A DNA stretch of 29,481 bases from Nemertoderma westbladi (Eukaryota > Xenacoelomorpha > Nemertodermatida > Nemertodermatidae), in the NCBI GenBank assembly GCA_032718475.1, contig JAUCBJ010005801.1, positions 1 through 29,481 on the forward strand, in the 5' to 3' direction. The translations under genes and the position numbers were made by a program. The number at the start of each line of letters is the position of its first letter. Positions within the stretch are counted from its first letter, which is position 1. A model generated the notes under the pieces. That model searched no databases, was not told the DNA's origin, and saw only the letters and a program-made list of their open reading frames with translations. Positions 1-8,990 of the stretch are shown here, one piece after another.

Positions 1-1419
1 CTGATGTCTGCATACTGCAAACTGACTACTTGAATATCTCATGCCTATGTGCAGTACATACCGGTACTGACTTGTTGTTTTATACTGCTATTTGCTGTCA
101 GTTCTTCATAATATGGTTGATGAATAATTATATTTGGAATAACGATAAATAACCCCGCAACCCAATATTCTTGATATACCTAAGGTAAGAGAGAAAGGTT
201 ACCAATAACGATTGTGACTTATGTTAAAGTGGTTTGAAGTGAATCTAATGTTATTTGATAGACCCTACATGAGTCAGCCTGTGTTCCTTTTATATGTGAC
301 TAAAATCAGTGAAGATTGGCAGATTAGTGTGCAGTATTGTGCAGCATAGTGTATGAGTGAGTCTGTTAAAGAAGCAATTCCTAAAGAATGCGCCATATAT
401 GTGGATTATAATTAAGCCATATCGTTGTGAGTAGTTTAAGTCATAACTCTGTTTATATAGATAAAGCGCCACGTCCTAAAGGAACTGTTAATATTACCGA
501 AGGTGAATAATATTGTCAGAGATTATATAATACTGTCAGTCGAATAATACATTAGGCTTACATAGCAATAAAAATTAAACCGTCGAACCCAATCTCCCGG
601 GAATATCCAGCGGGTGAATGGTCGCGCACGGATTGGTTTCGACTAGTGTAGTGAATCAAATACTTGTCATAGACTAAAAAGCGATTTATTATCTAGAAGA
701 CATTCTAATTTGGCGGGTTAAACTGCCAAAGGTCTGAAAGCGCGAACATGCTTCTTAACCTATTTGTGGTCTAACTTAATTTTGCCGAGATGCAAAAAGT
801 TTAACTCAGAAAAAACTCAATAAAAATTTACTATCCACTAAACACTTGACTTTTTTTAGCATAATATGAAAATTACCCTTTGAAATATATTTCCTTATTA
901 GAATACATCTTATTATTCAAGTTCAAGTTTACCACTGTACAAGCAATTAAACATATTATGTAAAAACGGTGATTTCTAAATTTCTCACGTATTTGTTAAT
1001 TTTGGTTAGGTTCTTTTGCTTCTTAACCTATTTGTGGTCTAACCTATTTATTTAACATACAGACTAGGATTTCGCGTTTTCCCTTCATATTATTTGCAAT
1101 ACAGTAGTTTTATACTGTATAAACCCAGTTAGCAGCCCTATGTAACGATAGATGAGATGTACACCATCGCACTTGATAATCATCCAGGATCCGTTCGGTT
1201 GCTATAGGTACTACACAATGGCGGTTACTTGTCGATATTATTATGTAATGGTGACGTCAGCAAACTTTTGGCACATTGTCCCATATTTAAAATATATATA
1301 TAGCAATGATTGTATACATTTAATATTGCCTCGTGAATTAAATGTGGTTGATAAAATTTTAAATAAAGTTGGTAAATGTGGTTAGAATTTATTCACGTTT
1401 TAATTTTTTTTCAAGAATA
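1..1419. other. Unannotated 5' region
   Basis: AT-rich non-coding sequence upstream of the Ly6/uPAR start codon. No open frame longer than about 80 codons with a recognisable domain was seen. The only clear structure is a perfect 26-base direct repeat (750-775 and 1018-1043), listed separately. The promoter and any 5' untranslated exon of the Ly6/uPAR gene may lie here, but no TATA box or initiator could be assigned. Confidence 0.6.
750..1043. repeat. 242-bp segment flanked by perfect 26-bp direct repeats
   Basis: The same 26 bases, beginning GCTTCTTAACCTATTTGTGG, occur at 750-775 and at 1018-1043. Between them lie 242 AT-rich bases (776-1017) without coding content. An exact long repeat bounding an insert-sized segment resembles a retrotransposition target-site duplication. 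The segment shows no poly(A), microsatellite tail or tRNA-like head, so a local template-switch duplication is equally possible. Confidence 0.6.
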
Positions 1420-3486
1420 ATGCTTTTCGCGTTAGCTTCGAGTTTGTTTATACTAAACTTCGGTTAGTAATTATTATGAAGTACGGATAAGTAAACACGT
1501 AACAATAGATAGACCTACAATATCTGTACAGTAGGCTAGGCAGGTATTCTGTTTTTCAGTCCGCCCCTGTCGGTCCTTGTATCACTCTAGCGATATTCCG
1601 TAAATTCTGGCGTTCTTCCCTTCCGTGACACCCGCACCGGGTGTTTGAAAAAGGTGGACTGTACACAGAAAACATGGACATTGGACAGACCAATCATGGG
1701 CGATTTGCGTCACACAGCATGTCCACCTTTTTCAGCTTTGTTGTCTATCTTTTTCAAATTTGAATAAGGTGGACTGGGTTGAGAAAGACAGGCAATGAAT
1801 TGACCAATCAGATTGATTGGCACATTATAGCAGTTCTCCACGTTTTTCAAAAAATTTCAGAATGTTTTATGGAATATTATTGTTATTATTATCCCATACT
1901 TACTCTGACCAACCGAAGTTGTCGAAATAGGCATAGTTCAATAATATGGAGCGAGCCACAAAGTCTGTGAGCTGAGTCTTACAGCCTTAGCATCAATATT
2001 GGAACGTCAATATTCTAACTCATTACATTATAAAGTTAATTATAATAACTATCTATTGTACTGTCAGGGAAATATAATCATCCCGGGATCCGTTATTAAA
2101 CGACCGAGCGCAGAGAGGGAGGTAAGGTAAATAAGTCCCGATATTTTGGGAGTGGCGGTCCGAAACCCTAATTCAATGTGGAAATGGAAGCACAAAACCT
2201 TAATTAAATCTGTTATGTAACCCCAACCTTAAATATTTTGGTCCTAAATTCTACAAAATTTCTTAGATCAGAGCATCGGGACTTTAAGGTTATAGGGTTA
2301 CTAATGACAGTTTTAATTAGGTTTTGGGGGGCTGACCAACTAACCCAACCACAAAAATAAACCAATAAATCCAAGTTAAAGTGCTGTACGGTAGGCTAGA
2401 CCTACTATTATTATACTGTAAGTCTATAGGGGGGCAATCTGCGCGGGGGGGGGGGGGGGTAGATACGCCTATGACACCGGCAGCATTCTTAATGCAGCTG
2501 CTTCCAGCATGCCCATTATAGATAGATAATTGAAACCTGAAAAAGGTGGACAGTCCAATCACTAATAAATAGCATTGCTTTATTACGTTTCTGATTGGTC
2601 AGACTATTATCTATGTTTTTTGTGAATGTGTCCAGTCCACCGTTTTCAAACACACATCTTATTCCCAATTATGTAACTAAGAAAACGAAAACTTGAAAAA
2701 GGGGGACACTCGACCAATTGCAACAAACTGCTTTGCATAATGCGTTTCTGATTGGTCTGTCCGTTGTCCATGTTTTCTGTGTCCAGTCCACCTTTGTCAA
2801 ACACCCCCCACAGATTCATTAATTATTCCGTTTTTTTCCAGTTTCAATTGCTGATGCAGTTGAATGCTACAAATGTTCAGGCCATGACGCCAGTATCGGT
2901 GCTGTTACTGATCCGGCTACCTACTGCGGTACTATTAATTGCGCGGGATCCTGTTGGCAGGTTAGCAGAACAAGTATATTACTGTATTTGCACGATTGCT
3001 TAAAATTTCCCGTTTGTTGATAAATATGCGGAGACCTTTTGAATTGGATATTATTTTTCTATGCATCAACATATAAATTCAGCACTAAATTTGATATCTT
3101 GAATTTAATAATTTATGAATCGCAAAATATAACAGTAGAGTCTAAATAATGTCCTTTTTGGACAAAAGTAAATAGTGTTTCTCACAAAATTCACCTTTCC
3201 TTTAGCTAAAAACAAATAATGGAAACTCTAATTAACTTTTACATTCTATTTTCAGTATGTTGCGTACGTTAATGGCTACGCTGTAAGTGTCAGCCGGGAT
3301 TGCCAAACAACTTGCAAAGCGGATTGCGAATACAATAGCCATGGAGTTTGCATTACCTGTTGCGAGACAGCCCTATGCAACAATCTCGCATTGACACCCA
3401 TCAGTGGAGCAGTTCCAACCAGTTGTGTCAACTTACTAATGGTAATGGTTGCTCCTGTTCTCAAGATGTTACTGGATAATACCTAA
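1420..3486 (+). CDS. Ly6/uPAR (three-finger) domain protein, 3 coding exons
   Basis: A spliced gene of 130 codons plus stop. Exon 1 (1420-1462) encodes a short hydrophobic signal peptide, MLFALASSLFILNF. Exon 2 (2842-2960) begins mid-codon and continues through SIADAVECYKCSG. Exon 3 (3256-3486) ends at TAA. Introns 1463-2841 and 2961-3255 have GTTAGT/GTTAGC donors and TTTTTCCAG/TTTTCAG acceptors. Both junctions keep frame, the first splitting a Val codon. The start has A at -3. The likely mature domain begins near Val21. It has cysteines at 23, 26, 43, 48, 52, 70, 74, 78, 86, 89, 90 and 95 and ends in the family hallmark CCETALCNN. After SGA (104-106) comes a hydrophobic tail (112-127), suggesting GPI anchoring, although Lys124 and a polar end weaken this. 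Known Ly6/uPAR proteins are extracellular three-finger folds of diverse function; no specific role is inferred. The family call is strong and exon 1 is the least certain part. Confidence 0.87.
1642..1734. mobile_element. MITE-like element, copy 1
   Basis: Starts with TGTTTGAAAAAGGTGGACTG and ends with GTCCACCTTTTTCA, an inverted terminal repeat. Inside is GACCAATCA. The left half closely resembles the reverse complement of the end of copy 4 (2693-2808), so the two copies lie in opposite orientations. It lies in intron 1 of the Ly6/uPAR gene. It is too short to encode a transposase. Confidence 0.7.
1761..1850. mobile_element. MITE-like element, copy 2 (diverged)
   Basis: Starts TGAATAAGGTGGACTGG and ends TTCTCCACGTTTTTCAA, with internal GACCAATCA. 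These features match copy 1, which lies only 26 bases upstream. The terminal inverted repeats are diverged, so this is an older or degraded member of the family. Confidence 0.55.
2445..2459 (+). repeat. Poly-G run (15 G)
   Basis: Fifteen consecutive G residues within intron 1 of the Ly6/uPAR gene. The length of such runs is unreliable in assemblies. It could form G-quadruplex structure when single-stranded. Confidence 0.8.
2538..2655. mobile_element. MITE-like element, copy 3
   Basis: Begins TGAAAAAGGTGGACAGTCC and ends GTCCAGTCCACCGTTTTCAA, giving inverted ends. The interior shares TGATTGGTC, TATG and the TTTTTTGTG segment with copy 4. It lies in intron 1 of the Ly6/uPAR gene. Confidence 0.7.
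2693..2808. mobile_element. MITE-like element, copy 4
   Basis: Begins TTGAAAAAGGGGGACACTCG and ends GTCCAGTCCACCTTTGTCAA, followed by ACACCCCC. It shares CGTTTCTGATTGGTC with copy 3, and its reverse complement resembles copy 1. It ends about 34 bases before exon 2 of the Ly6/uPAR gene, so the polypyrimidine tract and acceptor lie immediately next to it. Confidence 0.7.
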
Positions 3487-4191
3487 ACAACTACCGTTGC
3501 CGTTGACAATATCCAATTGAATCACTTTGTATGTAGTGGTACAGTTCGTATATTCTCACAATCAGATAGTGGCGCACATTGACCGCGTCGCTTGAATTCT
3601 TAACTTCTTAAATTATACATAAATACACGTCATTGCCTGAAAAGTAGTACTTCTCAACGTTATGGTCTGATCATAGTTATGAACAGAGCGAGCGTAACGA
3701 TGGAATTTTATTCATAAACGAAGGACATTAACGTTGTAAAGTGTTAAATTATTTAATTAATTAATTATTAAATTAATTTATTACATTATGTCAACTATGG
3801 GCGTTAATATTGTAATTTTATGAAAATTTATGAAATTCTTATCCATTTATGTTATTAATTTAAGTTACTGGAGGTAAACAATGTTATACTTATGGATAAT
3901 TGCAACTCAAGACGAGTTCTCGATGAAGTATAACCAGACTTTCTGCTGTTATATCTCACTTTGAAATTTACCACAATGCGGATAGTACCAGGTTTTCGCT
4001 AAAAATCCAGGTTACAGAAGGGCTGAATCTAACCAAAACAATAAACGAATTAGTATATGTGCAGGTTATAAGACAGAAATAAGCGCTATAAAAATACTAA
4101 ATAAGGAGAAATTAAATGGTCAAGGCACTTATAAAATTAAATAAAAAGTAGACTTTGAATGGGAGAGTCTCTTTTAGGCTCGTTAAGCGAG
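3487..4191 (+). other. 3' flank of the Ly6/uPAR gene with poly(A) signals
   Basis: AT-rich non-coding sequence after the TAA at 3484-3486. AATAAA hexamers occur at 4040-4045 and 4140-4145 and are candidate polyadenylation signals. A stretch of repeated TTAATTAA-type sequence lies near 3745-3780. No other gene was seen before the 63-base minisatellite begins. Confidence 0.5.
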
Positions 4192-6341
4192 GGAATGCCT
4201 GTTCACCACCATGGTTGATCTTCCACAGTAAACCCTTCCACCCTGTTTCCTAAATGAATGCCTGTTCACCACCATTGGTGATCTTCCACAGTAAACCCTT
4301 CCACTCTGTTTCCTAAATGAATGCCTGTTCACAACCACGGGTGATCTTCCACAGTAAATCAATCCCCTCTGTTTCCCAAAGGAATGCCTGTTCACCACCC
4401 CACCATGGGTGATCTTCCACAGTAAACCCTTTCACTTTGTTTCCCAAAGGAATGCCTGTTCACCACCATGGGTGATCTTCCACAGTAAACCCTTCCACTC
4501 TGTTTCCTAAAGGAATGCCTGTTCACCACCATGGGTAATCTTCCACAGTAAACCCTTTCACTTTGTTTCCCAAAGGAATGCCTGTTCACCACCATGGGTG
4601 ATCTTCCACAGTAAACCCTTTCACTTTGTTTCCCAAAGGAATGCCTGTTCACCACCATGGGTGATCTTCCACAGTAAACCCTTCCACTCTGTTTCCTAAA
4701 GGAATGCCTGTTCACCACCATGGGTGATCTTCCACAGTAAACCCTTCCACTCTGTTTCCCAAAGGAATTCCTGTTCACCACCATGGGTGATCTTCCACAG
4801 TAAACCCTTCCACTCTGTTTCCCAAAGGAATGCCTGTTCACCACCATGGGTGATCTTCCACAGTAAACCCTTCCACTCTGTTTCCCAAAGGAATGCCTGT
4901 TCACCACCATGGGTGATCTTCCACAGTAAACCCTTCCACTGTTTCCTAAAGGAATGCCTGTTCACCACCCCACCATGGGTGATCTTCCACAGTAAACCCT
5001 TTCACTTTGTTTCCCAAAGGAATGCCTGTTCACCACCATGGGTGATCTTCCACAGTAAACCCTTCCACTCTGTTTCCTAAAGGAATGCCTGTTCACCACC
5101 ATGGGTGATCTTCCACAGTAAACCCTTTCACTTTGTTTCCCAAAGGAATGCCTGTTCACCACCATGGGTGATCTTCCACAGTAAACCCTTTCACTTTGTT
5201 TCCCAACGGAATGCCTGTTCACCACCATGGGTGATCTTCTACAGTAAACCCTTCCACTCTGTTTCCTAAAGGAATGCCTGTTCACCACCATGGGTGATCT
5301 TCCACAGTCAACCCTTCCACTCTGTTTCCCAAAGGAATTCCTGTTCACCACCATGGGTGATCTTCCACAGTAAACCCTTCCACTCTGTTTCCCAAAGGAA
5401 TGCCTTTTGACCACCATGGGTGATCTTCCACAGTAAACCCTTCCACTCTGTTTCCCAAAGGAATTCCTGTTCACCACCATGGGTGATCTTCCACAGTAAA
5501 CCCTTCCACTCTGTTTCCCAAAGGAATGCCTGTTCACCACCATGGGTGATCTTCCACAGTAAACCCTTCCACTCTGTTTCCCAAAGGAATGCCTGTTCAC
5601 CACCATGGGTGATCTTCCACAGTAAACCCTTCCACTGTTTCCTAAAGGAGTGCCTGTTCACCACCCCACCATGGGTGATCTTCCACATTAAACCCTTCCA
5701 CTCTGTTTCCTAAAGGAATGCCTGTTCACCACCATGGTTGATTTTCCACAGTGAACCCTTCCACTCTCGTTTCCTAAAGGAATGCCTGTTCACCACCATG
5801 GTTGATCTTCCACAGTAAACCCTTCCTGTTTCCTAAAGGAATGCCTGTTCACCACCATGGGTGATCTTCCACAGTAAACCCTTCCACTGTTTCCTAAAGG
5901 AATGCCTGTTCACCACCCCACCATGGGTGATCTTCCACATTAAACCCTTCCACTCTGTTTCCTAAAGGAATGCCTGTTCACCACCATGGTTGATTTTCCA
6001 CAGTGAACCCTTCCACTCTGTTTCCTAAAGGAATGCCTGTTCACCACCATGGTTGATCTTCCACAGTAAACCCTTCCTGTTTCCTAAAGGAATGCCTGTT
6101 CACCACCATGGGTGATCTTCCACAGTAAACCCTTCCACACTGTTTCCTAAAGGAATGCCTGTTCACCACCATGGGTGATCTTCCACAGTAAACCCTTCCA
6201 TTCTGTTTCCTAAAGGAATGCCTGTTCACCACCATGATGGGTGATCTCCCACAGTAAACCCTTCCACTTTGTTTCCCAAAGGAATACCTGTTCACCACCA
6301 TGGGTGATCTTCCACAGTAAACCCTTCCATTATTTCCTAAA
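4192..6341. repeat. 63-bp minisatellite, about 34 units
   Basis: Tandem units of about 63 bases, each containing GGAATGCCTGTTCACCACC, ATGGGTGATCTTCCACAG, TAAACCCTTCCAC and TGTTTCC. Variant units recur: one with a 5-base insertion (CACCCCACCATGGG) starting near 4391, 4961, 5657 and 5909, and one lacking two bases (CCACTGTTTCC). Spacings of 570 and 696 bases between the insertion-bearing units show higher-order blocks of 9 and 11 units. Because 63 is divisible by three, both strands stay open for up to 214 codons. These frames consist only of the repeat and are not annotated as genes. Unit variants become more irregular toward 5760-6341. Confidence 0.97.
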
Positions 6342-6734
6342 ATTTAGACTTTAAAAGTGTAAACCTGGTATTCTTCACATATCAGCGTTCCGTGCCATAG
6401 GCCGCCGTAACATTGCAAAGTGGATCTTTAATTTTTAGCGGATTTCACAAGAGCGCGGATAAGTTGACAGAATGTAAAGTAAGATATAATTTACTTCACC
6501 AAAATTAACATCAGTAATTCTCCGCGTTGGTTTACATTTATTTCTAAATTTAATAAAAATTAAGTTTACTTGAGTGATTGTTTTGGGGTGTTACTTATTA
6601 ATTGTATGAAAATTATTACCGGTATAGTTATTTATCAATATGCGTAAGTAGACTAATTCATGATGTTGTTGGTTCAGGTTACGTTTAAGGAAAGTAACCT
6701 GCAATCGTAGTTGAATCCATCCAATCATCCTTTT

Positions 6735-6754
6735 GATTCATTTTAAAATGAATC
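6735..6754. repeat. 20-bp perfect palindrome
   Basis: GATTCATTTTAAAATGAATC equals its own reverse complement across all 20 bases. It lies in AT-rich intergenic DNA. It could be a dimeric homeodomain-type binding site or a chance AT-rich palindrome. Confidence 0.6.
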
Positions 6755-7054
6755 TTGACTTTAGAAATAATTCTAAAAGTGACTCGCATACGAACCAAAA
6801 TTAAATTAAATGAATGAATGAAATATAATAAATAATGTAATGAATATTTTTTGAGACTAATTCTATTATTGGACTAACATATAGAATATGAATAAAGCAT
6901 ACAACTAAGAGTTTATAAGTAGAAAAAATGTCACTAGGTGTTGAACCAGTGCTAGACGGTATATATACCAATACCACCTACAAAATAGATAGTTAACAAT
7001 AATGGATGTACCGGAAAGGGAAATTCATATGCCGGAATATTCCGGCCGGAATTC

Positions 7055-7161
7055 CGACCGGAACCCAAAACTCTCGGGGTGTGTGGTCCTTCCTTAGAGA
7101 GGACGACAACTGAGTGGTTGAAACGTTTCGGACAGATATCGCAGCCGAATGGCTCGTCCAC
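7055..7161 (-). pseudogene. Degenerate fifth C2H2 zinc finger
   Basis: Immediately past the stop codon of the zinc-finger gene, another reading frame of the same strand encodes DEPFGCDICPKRFNH, the first half of a C2H2 finger. The second half (SSSLRKDHTPR) appears only after a further frame change. The normal finger linker is replaced by bases containing the TAG stop and GGTAAGT. The finger therefore carries at least one stop and two frame changes relative to the upstream array. The simplest reading is that the ancestral protein had at least five fingers and lost the last. An alternative is that GGTAAGT is a real donor and splicing rejoins something downstream. Confidence 0.65.
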
Positions 7162-7166
7162 TTACC

Positions 7167-8333
7167 CTAATGAGTTCGCCGGTGTTTCACCAGGGCGCTA
7201 CTCTGCACAAATCTCTCACCGCAGATGACGCAGCAGTAAGGCCGTTCCCTGTTATGGGTTCGCAGGTGCAAAGTTAGATAGTGGCGGAGAGCAAACCCTT
7301 TGCCGCAAGTAGAGCATTGGTAGGGTCGCAATGAGGTGTGGGTCACATTGTGTCTATTTAAGTCGCTTCTGTGTGCAAACGCCTTCCCGCACGTGTCGCA
7401 GACGTATGGCTGCTCTCCGGTGTGGGTCCTTTGGTGCCTATTTAGGTTGCCCCTCAAAGAGAACGCCTTACCACAGGTGAGACAGGCAAATGGTCTTTCA
7501 TCTGGAAGGTTTATTATGTCCACAATTTCTTCCTGGGGTTCAATTCCAGAGGGTCCGGCTTGGAATTCAGAATGATTCATTCCGGTTGCGGACATGTCTG
7601 GGTCTTCCGTGGATGTGAGTGAATGCGGTTGGCGGCGGTCTGACAATGCGGTTGATTTAGAACCCAGGGCGATGTTGTGCATGTAGGCGAGCTTTAAGTG
7701 AACGTCTCCCAGAGACATAGCTGTGTGAGTGTCTAAATGGAGTTCCTGGTCGGCGTGTGGGGCTGATGAGTTGGTGTCTGGTGGGAGACCACGATAGGTG
7801 TGGCTATAATAATGGTTTGGAGTCGCAGTGTTTTCTGCGTGGGTATAGAGTTCGTCGGTATGATAAGGTGAGACCGATGAGGCGGTTTCATTTTGGTCGG
7901 ATTCGGATTCATATTTAATGATAATATGCTTTGGTCCGATCTCTGTTGGGGACATCCCCGGATTTATTGCTCTTTGTTCTCGGTGACAGTCTAACTGGCT
8001 GATGGGTGGCGTACCGGTAGTCTTAAATAGTTCCTCCGGTAGACAAGTCTCGAGATACTCGAACCCGGTGGACGGGTCAGTGTCAGAGGAAGCCGATGTT
8101 GTAGTGTTGGAGTTAGATACAGAGGACAGCGAACGCTGCAGCCACGCAGTAATTTGTCCGGCTGTACATTTCTTAACGACGTAATCGCCCAAAAAACTCG
8201 AGTTCTCGTCGAGGTATTCTTCGAGAAACGAGCGCACAAACGTACCGTTTTCCAAACAGATGTTAAAGAACATCGACTTGGTAATTACTAAGGCATTGGA
8301 CGATTCGCTACCGTTACAGACTCTTCTCTCCAT
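7167..8333 (-). CDS. C2H2 zinc-finger protein (4 intact fingers)
   Basis: 388 codons. The start is the ATG at 8333-8331, with A at -3 and G at +4; an in-frame TAA lies seven codons upstream, so this start is well supported. Residues 10-70 form an unrecognised, partly hydrophobic N-terminal segment that does not match the KRAB, BTB or SCAN patterns I know. Residues 71-280 are a Ser/Thr/Pro/acidic linker. Four C2H2 fingers follow, with zinc ligands between residues 284-304, 312-332, 340-360 and 368-388. They are joined by linkers THTGEQPY, THTSLRPY and THNRERPY, of which only the first is near canonical. The stop falls directly after the last zinc-ligand histidine. Finger arrays of this kind bind DNA in the nucleus; target and direction of regulation cannot be inferred. 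Coding sequence is a single exon here. A minus-strand TATAAA (8378-8373) lies about 40 bases before the ATG and is at best a weak promoter candidate. Confidence 0.86.
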   Translation of the reverse strand: MERRVCNGSESSNALVITKSMFFNICLENGTFVRSFLEEYLDENSSFLGDYVVKKCTAGQITAWLQRSLSSVSNSNTTTSASSDTDPSTGFEYLETCLPEELFKTTGTPPISQLDCHREQRAINPGMSPTEIGPKHIIIKYESESDQNETASSVSPYHTDELYTHAENTATPNHYYSHTYRGLPPDTNSSAPHADQELHLDTHTAMSLGDVHLKLAYMHNIALGSKSTALSDRRQPHSLTSTEDPDMSATGMNHSEFQAGPSGIEPQEEIVDIINLPDERPFACLTCGKAFSLRGNLNRHQRTHTGEQPYVCDTCGKAFAHRSDLNRHNVTHTSLRPYQCSTCGKGFALRHYLTLHLRTHNRERPYCCVICGERFVQSSALVKHRRTH

Positions 8334-8339
8334 TGTCAC

Positions 8340-8980
8340 TTTGATCCAGTTTTATGGTTACTGGAGGCTGAATTTATAATAAAAAATTAATCGTAAGCAA
8401 ATTATTAGGCCTACCAATTAGCCTGGTACTGAATTAAATATATTGTTCCGTTATACCGGTACTGACAAGGTACTGTTACGATTATTAAGATTTACCGTAC
8501 TGACTGACTGATTTGGGGTTAGGATAATAATAATTTACTTAAATAGGCCTACTTCTGTACCGGTAGGCCTACTTATAATCTAGCACTTTATACGATTACG
8601 GTGCGAGAACGAGGCGTTTTAATTGAAATAGAGACGAGAACTGTAATATTATTAAATGCATGATTTTGACTAGGATTATGTAATTTTATTGAAAATGGAA
8701 ATAGGCCTAAATAAATTAAATATTTAATTAAAATAAAGGGTCACCCTCCTCACTCAGCTCCTCGTGTAAGGAATGATTATTCGTCGGAAAAAAACGGGAA
8801 TCCGACCCACACCGAAACTTGGTTTCCCTTTCCTTCCCTAGACAGCTAGACGCATTGCTGCATTGTGGACAGTAGAATGATTCCCTTCGAACAAAACTTG
8901 GTTCCCGTTAATGGAGATCCTCGATTCCCTTGGCACTTGGTAAACATTATAATATGTAATATCTTTGATTCACAATCCAT
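8340..8980. other. Zinc-finger gene upstream region / LINE 5' flank
   Basis: AT-rich non-coding sequence with repeated TACCGGTA and TAGGCCTA palindromes (for example 8451-8580). The end (8865-8980) is open in frame with the LINE reverse transcriptase, but it precedes the target-site duplication and is therefore flanking DNA. No gene recognised. Confidence 0.55.
8954..8980 (+). repeat. LINE target-site duplication, left copy
   Basis: 27 bases beginning ATGTAATATCTTTGATTCAC, matched at 26 of 27 positions by 11033-11059. They bracket the LINE exactly, just before its truncated 5' end. Confidence 0.93.
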
Positions 8981-8990
8981 TCTTATCAAC

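Larger units (their letters stand above)
6342..7166. other. Intergenic region with an eroded zinc finger
   Basis: AT-rich sequence between the minisatellite and the zinc-finger gene stop. It includes a perfect 20-base palindrome (6735-6754) and a 16-base palindrome (7031-7046). The last about 110 bases (7055-7166, minus strand) hold the degenerate fifth zinc finger, listed separately. Nothing else recognisable was seen. Confidence 0.5.

Noticed and set aside
290-472. 60-codon minus-strand open frame
   Set aside because: It has no domain, no supporting context and a length expected by chance.
2752-3464. Open frames of 83 and 62 codons overlapping the Ly6/uPAR exons
   Set aside because: They are in the wrong frame or strand. 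The cysteine-rich spliced frame fits a known family with correct phases.
4962-5606. Open frame of 214 codons (minus strand) within the 63-base minisatellite
   Set aside because: It is repeat translation only, with competing open frames on both strands and no non-repeat sequence.
4192-6341. CRISPR array
   Set aside because: The units are contiguous with no unique spacers, the sequence is eukaryotic, and there are no cas genes. The same applies to the 21- and 27-base arrays.
8865-8980. N-terminal extension of the LINE reverse transcriptase
   Set aside because: The open frame extends upstream of the element, but the 27-base target-site duplication shows that these bases are flanking host DNA.
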